Shown: piece by piece, positions 40,446 through 53,000 of the stretch
Numbering within the stretch: position 1 is the first letter of the stretch
Layout of the letters: the number at the start of each line of letters is the position of its first letter
NCBI GenBank assembly: GCA_029931535.1
Contig: JAQPZY010000911.1
Coordinates: forward strand, 620,001 to 684,000
Length of the DNA stretch: 64,000 bases
DNA from: Margaritifera margaritifera
Lineage: Eukaryota; Mollusca; Bivalvia; Unionida; Margaritiferidae
Reading direction: 5' to 3'
Notes under the pieces: generated by a model
The model's input: the letters and a program-made list of their open reading frames with translations, nothing else
Databases searched by the model: none
What the model was told of the DNA's origin: nothing
Program-made: the position numbers and the translations under genes

Positions 40446-40599
40446 ACTGAAAGTTTGGCAATACATTATTCCCTGACTATAAGGCCCTTAATTATAACAG
40501 TTCCTGTTATAAGACAAATATGGTTATGAATCCCATTTATTTATGTGGAAGTAAAATTATATATATAGCTGTATCATGCACTTCATTATAATGTGATAT

Positions 40600-41235
40600 A
40601 CTCTATGACTTCTATGTATAATAAGGGAGTACTGTATGTATCATGTACTTCATAAGGCAGTCTCACTATAAGGTAGTATATTATATGGCTCCCATGGATG
40701 GTGTTATAATGAGGGAGTACTGCATGTATCATGTACTTTATTTTAAAGCAGTCTTACTATAAGGCCGTATACTGTATGACTTCCATGGACAGGATTTTAA
40801 TGAGGGAGTACTGTATGTATCATGTACTTTATTATAAGGTGGTCTGACTATAATTCAGTCTCACTCTAAGGCTGTATACTATATGACTTCCATGGATGGT
40901 GTTATAATGAGGGAGTACTGCATGTATCATGTACTCTATTTTAAAGCAGTCTTTCTATAAGGCTGTATACTACATGACTTCCATGGACAGGATTTTAATG
41001 AGGGAGTACTGTATGTATCATGTACTTCATTATAATGTGGTCTGACTATAATTCAGCCTCACTCTAAGGCTGTATACTATATGACTTCCATGGATGGTGT
41101 TATAATGAGGGAGTACTGTATGTATCATGCATTTTATTATAAGGTGGTCTGGCTATAAGGTGTTATATACTCTAGGGCTTCCAAGGACAGCATTATAACA
41201 AGGGAGTACTGTATGAAGAGTGTCAGCAGGAGATA
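40600..41235. repeat. Roughly 95-bp tandem array with a MITE-end-like motif
   Basis: About seven diverged units, each with tataatgagggagtactgta, tgtatcatgtactt and tatactatatgacttccatg. The reverse complement cagtactccctcattata looks like a terminal repeat of a Tc1/pogo-type MITE. Related ends are at 42920 and 43440. Confidence 0.8.
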
Positions 41236-41505
41236 TACTATATTTGCCCTTTATAAGTCACACTCTCCAGTGGTTGCAATAAAGTCCAAATCATCTTGTT
41301 TGTTTTTTAAAGAAAAAAGATAAGTATTTTATGCTTGATTAAGCACATAACAGTGATTGTCTGTATTTTACTTTTTACATTTTTCAAGTCTCTCAATACA
41401 GGATAGTTTTTATACATTATATAAAATGGTAGCTTTTAAAAAAGTTTTGTTGATGAAAAGCATACAAATATTGGAGCTTACATAACTTTTTTTTTTATTG
41501 TTTTA

Positions 41506-41606
<101 letters not shown>

Positions 41607-41789
41607 ATTCTTTATTGTTTTAGAGAGATTGTTTTTGTGGATCTTAATGAAAGAAATAAGCCTTGTTACCAATCCCATAAAAGAAAGATAATCCCATACA
41701 AAAAAAAAAAACAAAAAACTCTTGAGTGTAATTAGAAAGTATCTATTGATTACTCTGGAACAAAATTAAAACATATTTGGTCAGAAGAT

Positions 41790-41888
41790 ATGTGGAGATG
41801 TGTGTGTGTCGGAGAGAGTGAGGTCATTACAACATGTTTGTTGAGAAGGTATGTGGAGTTAAGTGTGTGTTGGAGAGAGTGAGGTCAA
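41790..41888. repeat. Two-copy tandem duplication, about 55 bp
   Basis: gatatgtggagatgtgtgtg ... ggagagagtgaggtca is followed by a second, diverged copy. Confidence 0.7.
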
Positions 41889-41939
41889 AGATTATTTATA
41901 TCATTGTCTTGTATTGAAAAGTTACAAAGTAAAAGTACC

Positions 41940-42800
41940 GTGTTAACCCATTTACAATACACACCTAACTTTTAAGAGGGTGACCTAAATCTGTCATTGT
42001 ATAATGTACCAACAGATATAGATCTATGCGGTTTCCTTCAAGTTTCCTTAAAACAGTGTATATTAGGGTCCATGCTAGAGTGCTAGTCAGGCCTTTTCTC
42101 AAGTTGGCATCTTCATCCGCCTCTTATTTGCCATTGAGTGCTTTCTTTTTCTGAATACTGTATAAACTCATAAAACAGTTTTAATATGATATTGTTATGT
42201 TTTTCATCATTTAATGATTATGTCTGCAATCATGTTTCACATGTACAAGCTTCCCATCAGAAATTGACAGTCTGAAGAAGTGAGTGAAATTCCATGTAAC
42301 TGTAGCATAATCCAGAGGAAGTTATTACTCTTTGGAGGTTTATAGGCTGATTTCTAGTAAAGGTAAATAAGTTTACTTCATATTTCACCCTGTAAAAGAA
42401 ATAAGAGAGGACTTGTACCATTATACTCGCCACTCATTTTCAAGAGTGACCTGATTTCAAGATGACTTCTTTTGCAAAAACAGTTATATTACAATTTTCC
42501 TGAATCAAACTACCGGTAAGATAGATTTTAGTATTTTCACACTTTTTTTGTTGTTGTTTTTTTGTTCGTATACTATTTGGCTCAGTGGTTTAGTAAAACA
42601 ACTGTTTATAAGCAACTGTTTCAATCATTCTAAATATTGACAACTCTACACTAACTTCCCCCAATTTTCCCACCACTATGCCCTATTCTGGCAGGGGATG
42701 GAAGTCACATTTCCCAAGCTTGAGTAGAGCATGGATGCTGTAGATCCTGATCTGCAGGTGTATTATGCAACGGCAGATATGGCTTTATGCTGTTCAGATG
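41940..42800. repeat. Decayed double-hairpin MITE fragments in unique DNA
   Basis: Fragments near 41985-42035 (ctgtcattgtataatg ... gatatagatctatgcgg) and 42735-42800 (gatcctgatctgcaggtgta) match MITE hairpin arms. The rest is unremarkable. Confidence 0.5.
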
Positions 42801-42914
42801 ACTCTATGTAATACATGGTTAAACATGGTATGTATGCTGTCAAAATTAATACAATTAAAATATTTCAGTAAAGTAGCATTGAGCAACAGGCTAGGCCAAT
42901 CAGTATTCTTTCAC

Positions 42915-43455
42915 TATTACAGTACTCTCCCACTGTAATGTGTTTCAGTATAAGACTGGTATGGTCATAGATATCATTTCATTATTGAATTGTAATATTA
43001 CAGTAATACTCACAATAACACCGTCTATGGAGTATACTGCTTTATAGTGAGACCACATAATAATGAAGTATATTATACATATAATTTCACTACTATATTA
43101 TCAATGAAATGGGATCATTTACCATACCTGCCTTTTAACAGGAATGGTGTTGTGATGAAGAGCCTTATAGTGAGGGAATGATGTATGTATAAAGTACCTC
43201 TATATACAGTGTTCCAGCCAGAGATTTCTTATGTTCTTATGTGGGGGGGGGGGGGTTAAGGGCACTTCTTACTGTAAGGTATTTTTTTTTGCGGTCTTTG
43301 TCATGTGTCACAAGGACATACCAATTGGGTTTGAGATAAGCGAAAAGATGCAGACCAGTTATAAAAATGACATGATATAAAGCAGCCTTACATATAAGGC
43401 TATCAATTTTCATGTCTCCCATAAACAGCATTATAGCAAGGGAGTACCGTAGTAT
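42915..43455. mobile_element. Possible Tc1/pogo-type MITE copies, degraded
   Basis: The sequence begins cagtactctcccactgtaat and has inverted matches near 43160-43190 (cttatagtgagggaatgatg) and 43425-43450 (ttatagcaagggagtaccgt). The ends resemble those in the 40600-41235 array. Boundaries and target duplications are not certain. Confidence 0.45.
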
Positions 43456-43584
43456 TGGTATTAGTTGTAAACGTGAAATATTTGTGAGAATATCATTTAC
43501 TTGTGCTTTTTCATACTTATGTTCTTTGCTATAATGAATGTTCAGTGTGCAAATTCCTGGATAAATCAAGTAATCAATTTTTTT

Positions 43585-43672
43585 TTACTCCATAAAGTAC
43601 ATAGGAACATATCACTTCAATATAAAGAATACATGTAGGAGGAACATATCACTTCAATATAAAGAATACATT
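43585..43672. repeat. Two-copy 37-bp duplication
   Basis: aggaacatatcacttcaata plus taaagaataca occurs twice in tandem. Confidence 0.85.
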
Positions 43673-44006
43673 TCTATTGACATCAAATAATTCATTATAG
43701 CAAGGTACAGCTGTATGTATTTTTGTAATAAAACTTATATTTGATGTTTGTGTATATTTGGTACCAAAAGCAAAATGGATACAATATTTTGTATCAGAGA
43801 AGCTAACATTTAAATTTACTTGTTCTTTCATATTCATGTGTTTCTGTTTGTAAATACAGGCTGAGGTTGTGATGTAAATCAAATAAAATATATATGATCT
43901 GTGATATAGACTTTAGTATGCATTTTAACAGTTTGCATTTTTGGAGTTATCAGTCAGTCATACACAATTTTTAACTAGAATACATTTGTCATACCATAAA
44001 TTAGAC

Positions 44007-44141
44007 CAGGCATGTGCAACCTATGGCCTACAGGCTGCATTCAGCCTGTGACCTGGTTTTATCCGGTTACATTTACATCATATGGTGTGGCTTTGAAAAT
44101 CGCTATCCAGCCTGCGCCTTAGAGGAAGTTGCACATGCCTG
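44007..44141. mobile_element. hAT-type MITE with near-perfect 8-bp target duplication
   Basis: Perfect 14-bp terminal inverted repeats, CAGGCATGTGCAAC / GTTGCACATGCCTG. Flanks are aattagac (43999-44006) and agttagac (44142-44149), 7 of 8 identical. It is 135 bp and non-coding. Its right duplication touches the next MITE at 44150. Confidence 0.9.
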
Positions 44142-44149
44142 AGTTAGAC

Positions 44150-44370
44150 TACTGTATATACTCGCATATAATCTGATACCAACTGCAAACTGCATAGACC
44201 CAGATCTGCCAGCACATAATGCCCCGGCAGATCTGGGTCTGTACAGTTTGTAGGGACTAATCAGTAGAACAAACAACATAGACCATGATCTGTCGGCGCA
44301 TTATGCGATGGCAGATGAGGATCTATGTTGTTTGCATTTGGACTCGGCTTATACACGAGTATATATGGTA
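44150..44370 (+). mobile_element. Double-hairpin MITE, best complete copy
   Basis: The 221-bp element runs from TACTGTATATACTCGCATAT to CACGAGTATATATGGTA, so the terminal repeats are C(C/T)(A/G)TATATACTCG flanked by TA on each side. Inside are two perfect or near-perfect hairpins: GCATAGACCCAGATCTGCC...GGCAGATCTGGGTCTGTAC and ACATAGACCATGATCTGTC...GGCAGATGAGGATCTATGT, separated by actaatcagtagaacaaac. It has no coding capacity. A TA duplication suggests a Tc1/mariner-type mobiliser (inference). Confidence 0.9.
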
Positions 44371-44374
44371 TTCA

Positions 44375-45955
44375 TTTTGTTTTGATCAGAACTCATTAAT
44401 CCTTAGAGATCATTTGTCATATCTTTCCAAGTATGGATGTAAGAGAAGTTGTAATTATTCATTTGTGAATCTGTAAATGCTCTTTAAAAAGACAAAATCA
44501 CTAATTAAGTTTCCTTTTCATATGCTGCAGTGAAACTATTTTTCTTTTGTTTTTCTTTCGAACTTTAAGGATAATTTGTTACTGTCTTGGAAAGCAATAA
44601 ATAACCTTTTGACATCTCCAAAATGTCTGTAGTCAATATAATTTTATGTTGTCTAAGTTCTGCATAATACATTTTTTAATTGCTGTAATTGTGAATCATT
44701 TTAACAGCAATTTGTTACCCACATTAAACAGTATTGCAGCCTACCAGCATTTTTTAATACCAGTAGTTGTTGAAGTTCATGAGACGAGCAATATCAAAAT
44801 TACTGAACTGACTAGAAATTGTTCCATATATTCATATTGCCAGCAGAGTAAACATTTGGCTTCCATAGCAACCCATTCTAAATTTATTATTCTATAGGCC
44901 TATCTCAGTAAGTCAGAAGTATTATGTCACAGCACTGCCCATATTTCTGTTCACATCTAAGCTCATACATTCCTTCATCCGTCCATTATATTTTTGTTTT
45001 TTTTATAACCCACTGAATCTTAGAAGGTATTTAAATTAAACTTTTCACACTTATGCATCATAAGAAGACGATGTTTTGCATTCTACAATCAGTTTTAATA
45101 CCATCAGTGCTACGATTAAAAGTCAAGGTCACAGCAAGATCAGATACTGGGAGGTTGTTTGAAACAGTTCCAGTTTTGTACCTTCATCACCTGGCTGTAT
45201 CCTTGACCATTTTACTTTGACCTTCATCACCTGGCAGTAGCCTCGACCATTTCACTTTGACCTTTAGCACAGCATTTGGAAAACCAGCTAAAGTGTTACG
45301 AAAGTTTCCTAATAAGGTATTTTATAGAAAGGAACTAGCTTTTTATTGGATTATAGCAGACTGCAACTTACACCATCTTGTTTTAGATGAAGGCTGTTGA
45401 CATTCTTATATGATGTACATTTTTAAAGCAATCATATAAACATTTCAGGGAGATGATAATTTGGGTGATTTTATGATTACAAGTGTTTTATGAAGCAGAA
45501 GAACAATCTTATGTCATTGTGTTTGGTCAGAATGTATTAATAGGAATATTTTGGTCTTCTGGTGTTAATTATTCAGTTAAAGAATTAGGTGCAATTTAAA
45601 AACATATTAGCTGAAAAAAGTATATTGCATAACAATGATCTTGAATTGTTTGGATGCCACAAGTTCAAGGTTAACATGAAGCACCAGTGTAGCTTGACGC
45701 AAGATATTAATTCAAAGATAAATAGGTAATAAGTTTTAAAATGTTGTATATTGGATTTTTGCACATTTTGTTATTTTTTAAAGTGAAATTGTTATTGTTG
45801 CAGCTATTTCAGTGTGTGAGTTGGAGAAGACAACAAAATAATAATTGACAATCTGCAACAATAATGCGGTGGTAGGTAAAATAGTAGTTGACGTTTTTCT
45901 CATTGTGTGAGTGTGTAGTATTCATTGACGGATAAATGTATTTTAAAAGTACATT
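44375..45955. other. Intergenic DNA, little recognised
   Basis: AT-rich. A short stretch at 44955-45260 (tccttcatccgtccatta ... gaccttcatcacctggc, duplicated at 45180/45222) looks like a degraded core-repeat element. Nothing else is supported. Confidence 0.4.
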
Positions 45956-45959
45956 TGTC

Positions 45960-46095
45960 TAAGTGTGAGAGATTAAGTCATTCATGTGTCTTTGTATAAG
46001 TTTGAGAGATTAAGTCTTTCATGTATCTTTCTATACGTTTGAGAGATTAAGTCATTCATGTGTCTTTGTACAAGTTTGAGAGATTAAGTCATGTG
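45960..46095. repeat. 37-bp minisatellite, about 4 copies
   Basis: The unit gtttgagagattaagtcatt plus catgtgtctttgtataa repeats with small differences. Confidence 0.88.
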
Positions 46096-46336
46096 AGTTA
46101 TTGATATGTTACTTGTACCTTTATGTTTTTATAATTTTGCAGATGTGATATATAAAGTTGAATGCATATACTAGTATATTTTATGAAAGACTTTAAGGAC
46201 TCTAATAAAATTACACTCTGATGAATTTTGTGTTCCCTCTTTAAATGAAAGCACACATCATAACTCCTACCCAGGTAACTACCCTCCTCTTGTATATTTA
46301 CCTACCTTAGCCTTTTCCAGCCATCCTTTATTCATT

Positions 46337-48331
46337 ACCTCTACTGGTCATAAACCAGAAGAGCTTAATGGATGGTCTATCATCGTCGTCTGTCCATTAG
46401 CACAAGTTTGTTATTGCTATGCCTCCTAAACTACTTGGAGGATTGCCATGAAACTTGCACACACATTCATCGCATGGTCTAGTTGGTCCTAAATGAAATG
46501 GTGCTGCTTGGCCATCCAATATGACCACCAAGGCAGCCATCTTGAAACTCTTGTTATCGCTACTCCTCAACTGAAAGTCATATTGACATGGGGTTTTCAC
46601 CAGAAGACATTTTATCATGTCTAGTTGGTCGTACATTGAAAATGGTGCCAATCAGATGTCTAATATGGCCAGCACATTGGCCATCTTGAAAATCTTGTTA
46701 TAGCTACTTCTCTTGAATGGATGGTCATATCAACATAGGATTCTCACATAAATACTTCTTATGATATCTAGTTGGTCCTAAATGAAAATAGTGCAGATCT
46801 GACATCCAATATGGCAGTCATATTGAAGATCTTGTTATCATTACTCCAACTGAATGGAAAGTCCTATTAAAATGGGGTTTTAACCAGAAAGACTTATTAT
46901 GATGTCTAGTTAGTTCTAATGAAAATGGTGCTAATCTGACATCCAATATGGCCACCACAGTGGCCATCTTGAAAATTTTAAAACTACTCCTCCTGAATGG
47001 ATGGCCATATCAACATAGGACTTTTACTTAAAGACGTCTCATGATGTCTAGTTGGTCCTAAATAAAAATAGTGCTGATCTGACATCCAATATGGCCACCT
47101 CAGTAGCCATCTTGAAAATCTTATTTTCGCTACTGCTCCTGAATGGATGATCACATCAACATTGGGTTTTCACCAGAAGACTTTTTAGGTCTAGTTGGTC
47201 CTAAATGAAAGTTGTGCTGATCTGAGGTCCTTTATGGCCACCATAGCAGCCATCTTGAAGAGAGATCTTGTTATTGCCACTCCGCCAGAACAAAAAGTCT
47301 TATTGACATGGGGTTTTCACCAGAAAACTTCTTATGATGTCTTGTTAGCCCTAAATGAAAACAGTGCCACTCGCACATCAAATATAGCTGCCACAGCAGC
47401 CTTCTTGATAATCTTATTATCACTACTCCTCCTGAATGGATGGTTGTATCAACATGGGGTTTTCACTGAAAGACTTCTTATTATGTCTAGATGGTACCAA
47501 ATACAAATGGTGCTGCTCAGACGTCCTTTATAGCCAGCACAGTGGCCATTTTTGAAACTCTTGTTATCACTTCTTCTCCTGAATGAATGGTCATACCAGC
47601 ATGGGGTTTTCACTGAAAGACTTCTTATGATGTCAAGTTGGTTGTAAATGAAAATGGTGCAAATCTGGTATCCAATATGGTCACCATGGCAGCCATCTTG
47701 AAAATTTTGCTGATGTTACTCCTCCAAAACGAAAAGCCATATCAACATAGCGTTTTCAACAGAAGACTTCTTATAATGTCTTGTTGTTCCTAAATTAAAA
47801 TGGTGGTGTTCTGATGTCCAGTATGGTCATTGTGGTGACCATCTTGAAAATCTTCTTATTGCTACTCATGAATGGAAACTCATTTTGACATGGAGTATTT
47901 ATCAGAAGAGTTTTTATGGTGTCAAGTTGGTCCTAAATGAAAATGATGCAAATTGACCCTCAATAAGGCTACCATGGTTACCATCTTGAAAATATTGTTA
48001 TCTCTACTCCAAAATGGATGGCTATATCAACATAGGATTTTTACTAGTAGACTTCTTATGATGCCTAACTGGTCCTAAATGAAAATGGTGCCAATCGTTC
48101 ATCCAATATGGCTGCCATGACGGCTGTCTTGAAAATATTGCTGTCAATATTGGTGCCAATCTGATATCCAATATGTTCACCACAGCAGCTAATATGAAGA
48201 TCTTGTTATCACTGAAGAATAGCAGTGATGGTTTCAACACTCGGCACTTAAAAGGAAAAAATGGCCTATCTTAAATTCCTGGAAATTCTTTTCGCCTATG
48301 GGAGTGTCAGTCCCTTCAACAGACTCTTGTT
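46337..48331 (+). mobile_element. Pearl/Helentron-like core-repeat element (family 2), full-length copy
   Basis: It begins ctactggtcataaaccagaa then gagctta. About twelve core units of ~150 bp (gacatccaatatggccacca, catcttgaaaatcttgttat, atggggttttcaccagaaga) follow. It ends with cctggaaattcttttcgcct and the sequence cagtcccttcaacagactct followed by tgtt. It has the same ends as 36808-38672. Confidence 0.68.
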
Positions 48332-48606
48332 CTCTCTCGTTGTCTCTCACCATAACGCCCGCAGATATGCTGTAACACCTCGCAGCTTCTGGTGTAGCAA
48401 GAGACAGAGCTAAGAGTTGGTGAAATTAAAATGTTTCTACATTTATCAATTAGTTGATAGGATGTTCCGTTTGGTCTAAGCTTTTAATTCCTTGAGAAAG
48501 TTTGGTCCCCCGCTTTTCCTAGAAAAGGGGAGGAGGATATTAAATTGGGCCTGACCATCCACCCTTCCTTTTGTCCACTTTCATGTCAACACAATAACCC
48601 CCTATT

Positions 48607-50010
48607 TAGCTCACCTCAACAAAGTTGAGAAGAGCTATTGCACTACCCAGGCGTCTGTGTTCGCGTCCGTGTCCATACGTATATGAGCATATGCATATGT
48701 ACAGCCTCACTGCACCTCAACCGTTCTTTCTTTATAGGCCCTAGGCAACAGTTTGGAGTGGGTTCCATAGCAACTACTCCAGGGGAGGGGGCAAATGGAG
48801 CAAACTTTGTACATACGTGTTCATCAGTTGTACATTCTTGTTTTTTTTTTTTTTTTGTTTTTGTTTTTTTTTTTTCAAACTGTACACATACTGTTTAAAC
48901 ATGCAATTATGAAATTTTGTATGGAATGCACCCTTACCACAAAAGTTGGTCACTGCCCTTAATTATTACCAAACTTGGTATGCTGCTTCATATTGATGAG
49001 ACTGGACAAGTTCGACTGTGAGAGTTCCGCATCATCGTTTAGCGAAATTACAGCCCTGACTGTCAGACTCGACCACTTTTGTTTTTGTATAGTAACTTCC
49101 GTAATTATTACTGGATTTCAAACAAATTTGGTATGCAGCTAGATATTGAAGAGGCTTTGGCTGAGTTCGATTATCAGCATCCTGCATCATTATTTAGCAG
49201 AGTTATTATAGCCCCTGATTGTCGGACCCGCCCACTTTCATTTCCACACAATAACTATCTTAATTATTATTGGATTTCAACCACATTTAATAGTCAGCTT
49301 GATATTGATGAAGCAAAAGAAAAGCGTGGGACATCAATTCCTGGAATTCGCTTATTAGATTTCAACAAAATTTGGTATGCATCTTGATATTGATGAGACA
49401 TTGGCTAAGTTTTGTCGGCCTCCTAAGTCACCGCTTAGCAGAGTTAAATGCTCATGATTGTCAGACCCACTCACTTTCTCTTCCGTTCAGTAAATCCGTT
49501 GATTATTATCTAATTTCAACCAAATTTGGTATGCTGCTTAATATTGATGAGACCTTGGCTGGATTCAATTGTCAACAGTCAGCATTATCATAGCGTAGTT
49601 ATAGCCCATGATTGTCGGACCCAGGTACATTTCTTTCCTCACAATAACTTACTACATTATCATTGGTATGCCGCTTGATATTAATGCGATCTTGACTGAG
49701 TTTGTATGTCAGCCTTCTGCGTAATCTGTTAGCAGAGTTATAGCTGCTGAATGTCAGAACCATCCATAGTCCTTCCCGTAAAATAAATCTTTATTTGATT
49801 TCAACCAAATTTGGTGTGCATTTTGATTTTCATGAGACCTTGGCTGAGTTCGATTGTCAGCGTTCTGCATCGTTTAGTGGAGTTATGGCCCATAATCGTC
49901 AAACCCACCTACTTTCGTTTCCGCACAATAACACCCTTAATTGTTTTTATTTTAACCAAATTTGATTTGCAACTTCATATTGATGATCCAACAAAAAGCG
50001 AGGGACATCA
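48607..50010 (+). mobile_element. Pearl/Helentron-like core-repeat element (family 3)
   Basis: The left end is agctcacctcaacaaagttg then agaagagct. A unique head follows, then about seven core units with ttggatttcaaccaaatttg, gtatgcagcttgatattgat and gagaccttggctgagttcga. Right-end-like sequences with gagggacatcaactcctgga occur near 49340 and 50000. It shares its core with 860-3750. The open frames at 49079-49593 come from the core units and are not genes. Confidence 0.62.
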
Positions 50011-52169
50011 ACTCCTGGAATTACTTGTCCTGTTGGTGATCTACATTTATTTTATAACAGAAAATCTTTCAGGATTTGTATTTGTACAGCAGTTACCAGG
50101 AGTTAAATGTCTCGTACACTACTTATTTGATAAAAACTCCATACATGTATTTGTTAGGCGATTTCCTCATCAAACGCCTTATCGGTTATTTATTGTATTT
50201 TTGGACTGACTAAAATGCAGTGGGTATTTAATAGTTGCATTTAGATCAAGTACAGTTAGTGCAAATTATTTTATGTTTCGAAATATTTGACCACAAACAG
50301 AAAAAAAAAAAATTATACCTAGACACGCTTCTGCGCTGCCGCAGTGAAATGGAAGACGCAACAACGATTGTATAATTGGCTTTTCTAAAAGTATCCGTTC
50401 GATAACAATCTTCGGCCGAAATTCATAATTTTTTTTTAAACACAGATCATAAATAATTCTCATTGTCATGTTACTGCACGTGCAGACCCGTGCTAATTAT
50501 ACCACAATGATTTGATCAAAGAGATTGAAGTTGTAAAAGAAAAAAAAAGAAAGAAAAAAAACCCATGCATTTGTGTTCCAATTTTCCTGTCAATTTATCG
50601 GAAGTATGTTTTAAAAAACCTTATACACAGTAACAAAATATACCATGAGCTGCACGAATCAGTTGGCGTCATTCAAACACCCTAGAAGCAAAAGGTTTTG
50701 TATATACAAAGTCTAGGAATTTGATAAGTTTTACGTCGTTTTTTTTTTAACAGTTTAACTTGATTGTTTGATTGATGAATTTGTATGTCCATATTGTACA
50801 AGTTTTAACAAGATATGGGCATGAGGTCGTCTTTAGAGAAAACCGGAAACCGGATACTACCGACCTTGACTGGGCGACCACTTATCATTGCATGTGACAG
50901 AACTTGAGATCGAGCCTTGGACCCCAGATATGCGTCGCTGCGCTATATATGCTACTCTGATTAACGTTCGTTTATTATCTTTAATGAGGGGAAGCGACAA
51001 AGAAAGGTTTCATAAGAAATGTTAAATAGAGATCGGAATTTACAAAGACCGTCACAACTTTCACAGTACCAGATGATTTAGATTTAAAAACATGCTCAGG
51101 TCCACATCCTATAGATGAGGATGTACTACTGGTAAAACGAGTGCCGAAAGAAATAACTGGGACAATATGTTTGTATTACCAAAGATGAACGTAAACCTAA
51201 AGCTGTAACTAGGAAAAGCGAAGCATATTACTTCGATATTACATTCGTACATACAGCACTTGCTCGTCGATCTGTGAAGTCCAAGGTTCTAGTTCTTATC
51301 TGGATTTCGTCATCTCATGTTGGTGCTGAACTCGAGCTGCAAATCGAGAAATATAATGTGTTGTAATTTTTGTCATTTGGATCAATCATATTGCCCCATT
51401 TTAGGGTTAAGGGGTTTTCATTATTCTGGTGCCTTCTACTTCAAAGTGCCTTGTGTTGCCATTCATGCTTTCCACATGACCAGCACTTTAATCAATATTA
51501 AATACAGGTAGGTGTACTAAATCTGGGTAAAAATTGGGATTTAAACCGTCATTTCTATAATATCTTCAACAGCACATAACATGATTAATGCGAGTTTTCA
51601 TATACGATACTATATTCTGGTATTTGCTAATAGGTTCATTTCGTTAGATCTGAATGAGTGATAAGAATGTTTCATTTAAATCTGGTTATTGAATTTATAG
51701 AATTTGTCTCAATGGTGTGAAGTCTTCAAAAAATACATGCATTATCAAAACTCAAACGTGGTACTGAAAATTAACATACATTTATTCCTTTATCTAGATC
51801 CATCTTCCCGTGCGTATTGTAGAACGGAACATAACAATATAAGTGTTTTCACCATTGGCTACAACGTGACATCAGATGACATATACTAGTTGCATGCTTA
51901 CAGATCTAGAATTTGTTCGTGGTGTAGTCGTTAAGTATACTTACGTTTCATCAGATAAACATGTTTGTAATGTTAAACAAGTGTTTCATTTTTCAGCATA
52001 TTGAGGTTTACGACAAAATATATTCAAATAAACAAATTACGTTCTTCAGAAGAAAAAAAAAAACATTTTAAAAAGAAATAATGGTATTTATCAGTAAGTT
52101 CGTGAGGACCGATAATTGTACACCCGAAGACGAAACAGGAAGCTCTGTGCCTTTTTTTTTTTTTGTTTT

Positions 52170-52170
<1 letters not shown>
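50011..52170. other. Unique-looking intergenic DNA
   Basis: No gene is supported. A short frame near 51050-51190 (PDDLDLKTCSGPHPIDEDVL then LVKRVPKEITGTICLYY) looks weakly protein-like but has no start, splice context or recognised family. Confidence 0.4.
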
Positions 52171-52201
<31 letters not shown>

Positions 52202-52202
52202 G
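52171..52202. repeat. (GTT)n microsatellite
   Basis: Ten or so copies of gtt after a T-rich run. Confidence 0.95.
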
Positions 52203-52840
52203 ATTGAATTAAATTTTCATCAATTCATCTTACAGTAGTTAAGAATTCGATAATAGAGGAATTCGGTATTCTGTCTCATTCACACATATCACATTAATAT
52301 GAAACAAAACTAAGTCTGAATGGTTTACGAATTTTAACGATATATGTTGCAGAGAGAGAGAGACAGAGAGAGATTCATGAATACATATGCTAATGTTAAG
52401 ATAACGTTCAGCGATTTAGGAAAATAATTACCGCAGTCGTAGATTTTTTGCATAAAACATGGTTATAAATTTCTATGCTGAACGTTCTGCCTTTTTTTAT
52501 ATTTTTTTCTTTTTTGTCCAAAGCTATAGCTTGTTCAACGATAGAATAGAGATTTCCTTTTTAGTTCACGTTCACACTTTTTTCCATTAACAGTGCATAC
52601 ACCATTTTCAATTTGAGGCTTGTGCAATCGGACGCTTCTATTTAATTTTAGAATTGAATAGGACGCAATATTGGCAAGCTTCATTAGCTTCATTTACTTT
52701 GGGAGCCTTTTTTATTGAGAAAGTCCTTAATTCGTGACAGTGTGTAACTGGTAACGCTTTCATATTTGTTTTTTCTTTCTCGCAAATTTCAGCAAAGTTT
52801 TACATATGAAAATGGAGTTGGATATAATCGTTTGTGGCCC
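52203..52840. other. Intergenic DNA with a short GA-rich run
   Basis: A gagaga/gacagaga stretch lies at 52353-52373. Nothing else was recognised. Confidence 0.45.
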
Positions 52841-52844
52841 GTAA

Positions 52845-53000
52845 ATTATTAGGTATCAGCGGTTCGAATCATGCCCAAAGCAGGCTTGGGTATGTCGCTG
52901 TGGTGCCTTTCTGGACAAGGCACTTTACTCCAATTGTCACATAACGATATAACCTTCATGTGCTGATGTGCCATTAAACACCAAACCAAACCAAATCTAG
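52845..53000 (+). repeat. tRNA-derived SINE (family A), 5' part degraded
   Basis: A B box (agcggttcgaatcatg) at 52858 is followed by the family body tctggacaaggcactttact and the tail cattaaacaccaaaccaaac. Confidence 0.8.

Noticed and set aside
49079..50209. Series of 70-130 codon frames with similar peptides
   Set aside because: Core units of the family 3 repeat are similar to each other and partly open; the frames shift between units and are unlikely to be coding.
51050..51190. Possible coding stretch PDDLDLKTCSGPHPIDEDVL
   Set aside because: Short, with no start, no clear splice sites and no recognised family; kept only as a note.
51317..51513. 64-codon frame ending at a donor-like gtaggt
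   Set aside because: The upstream region has no acceptor or promoter support, and the peptide is not recognisable.
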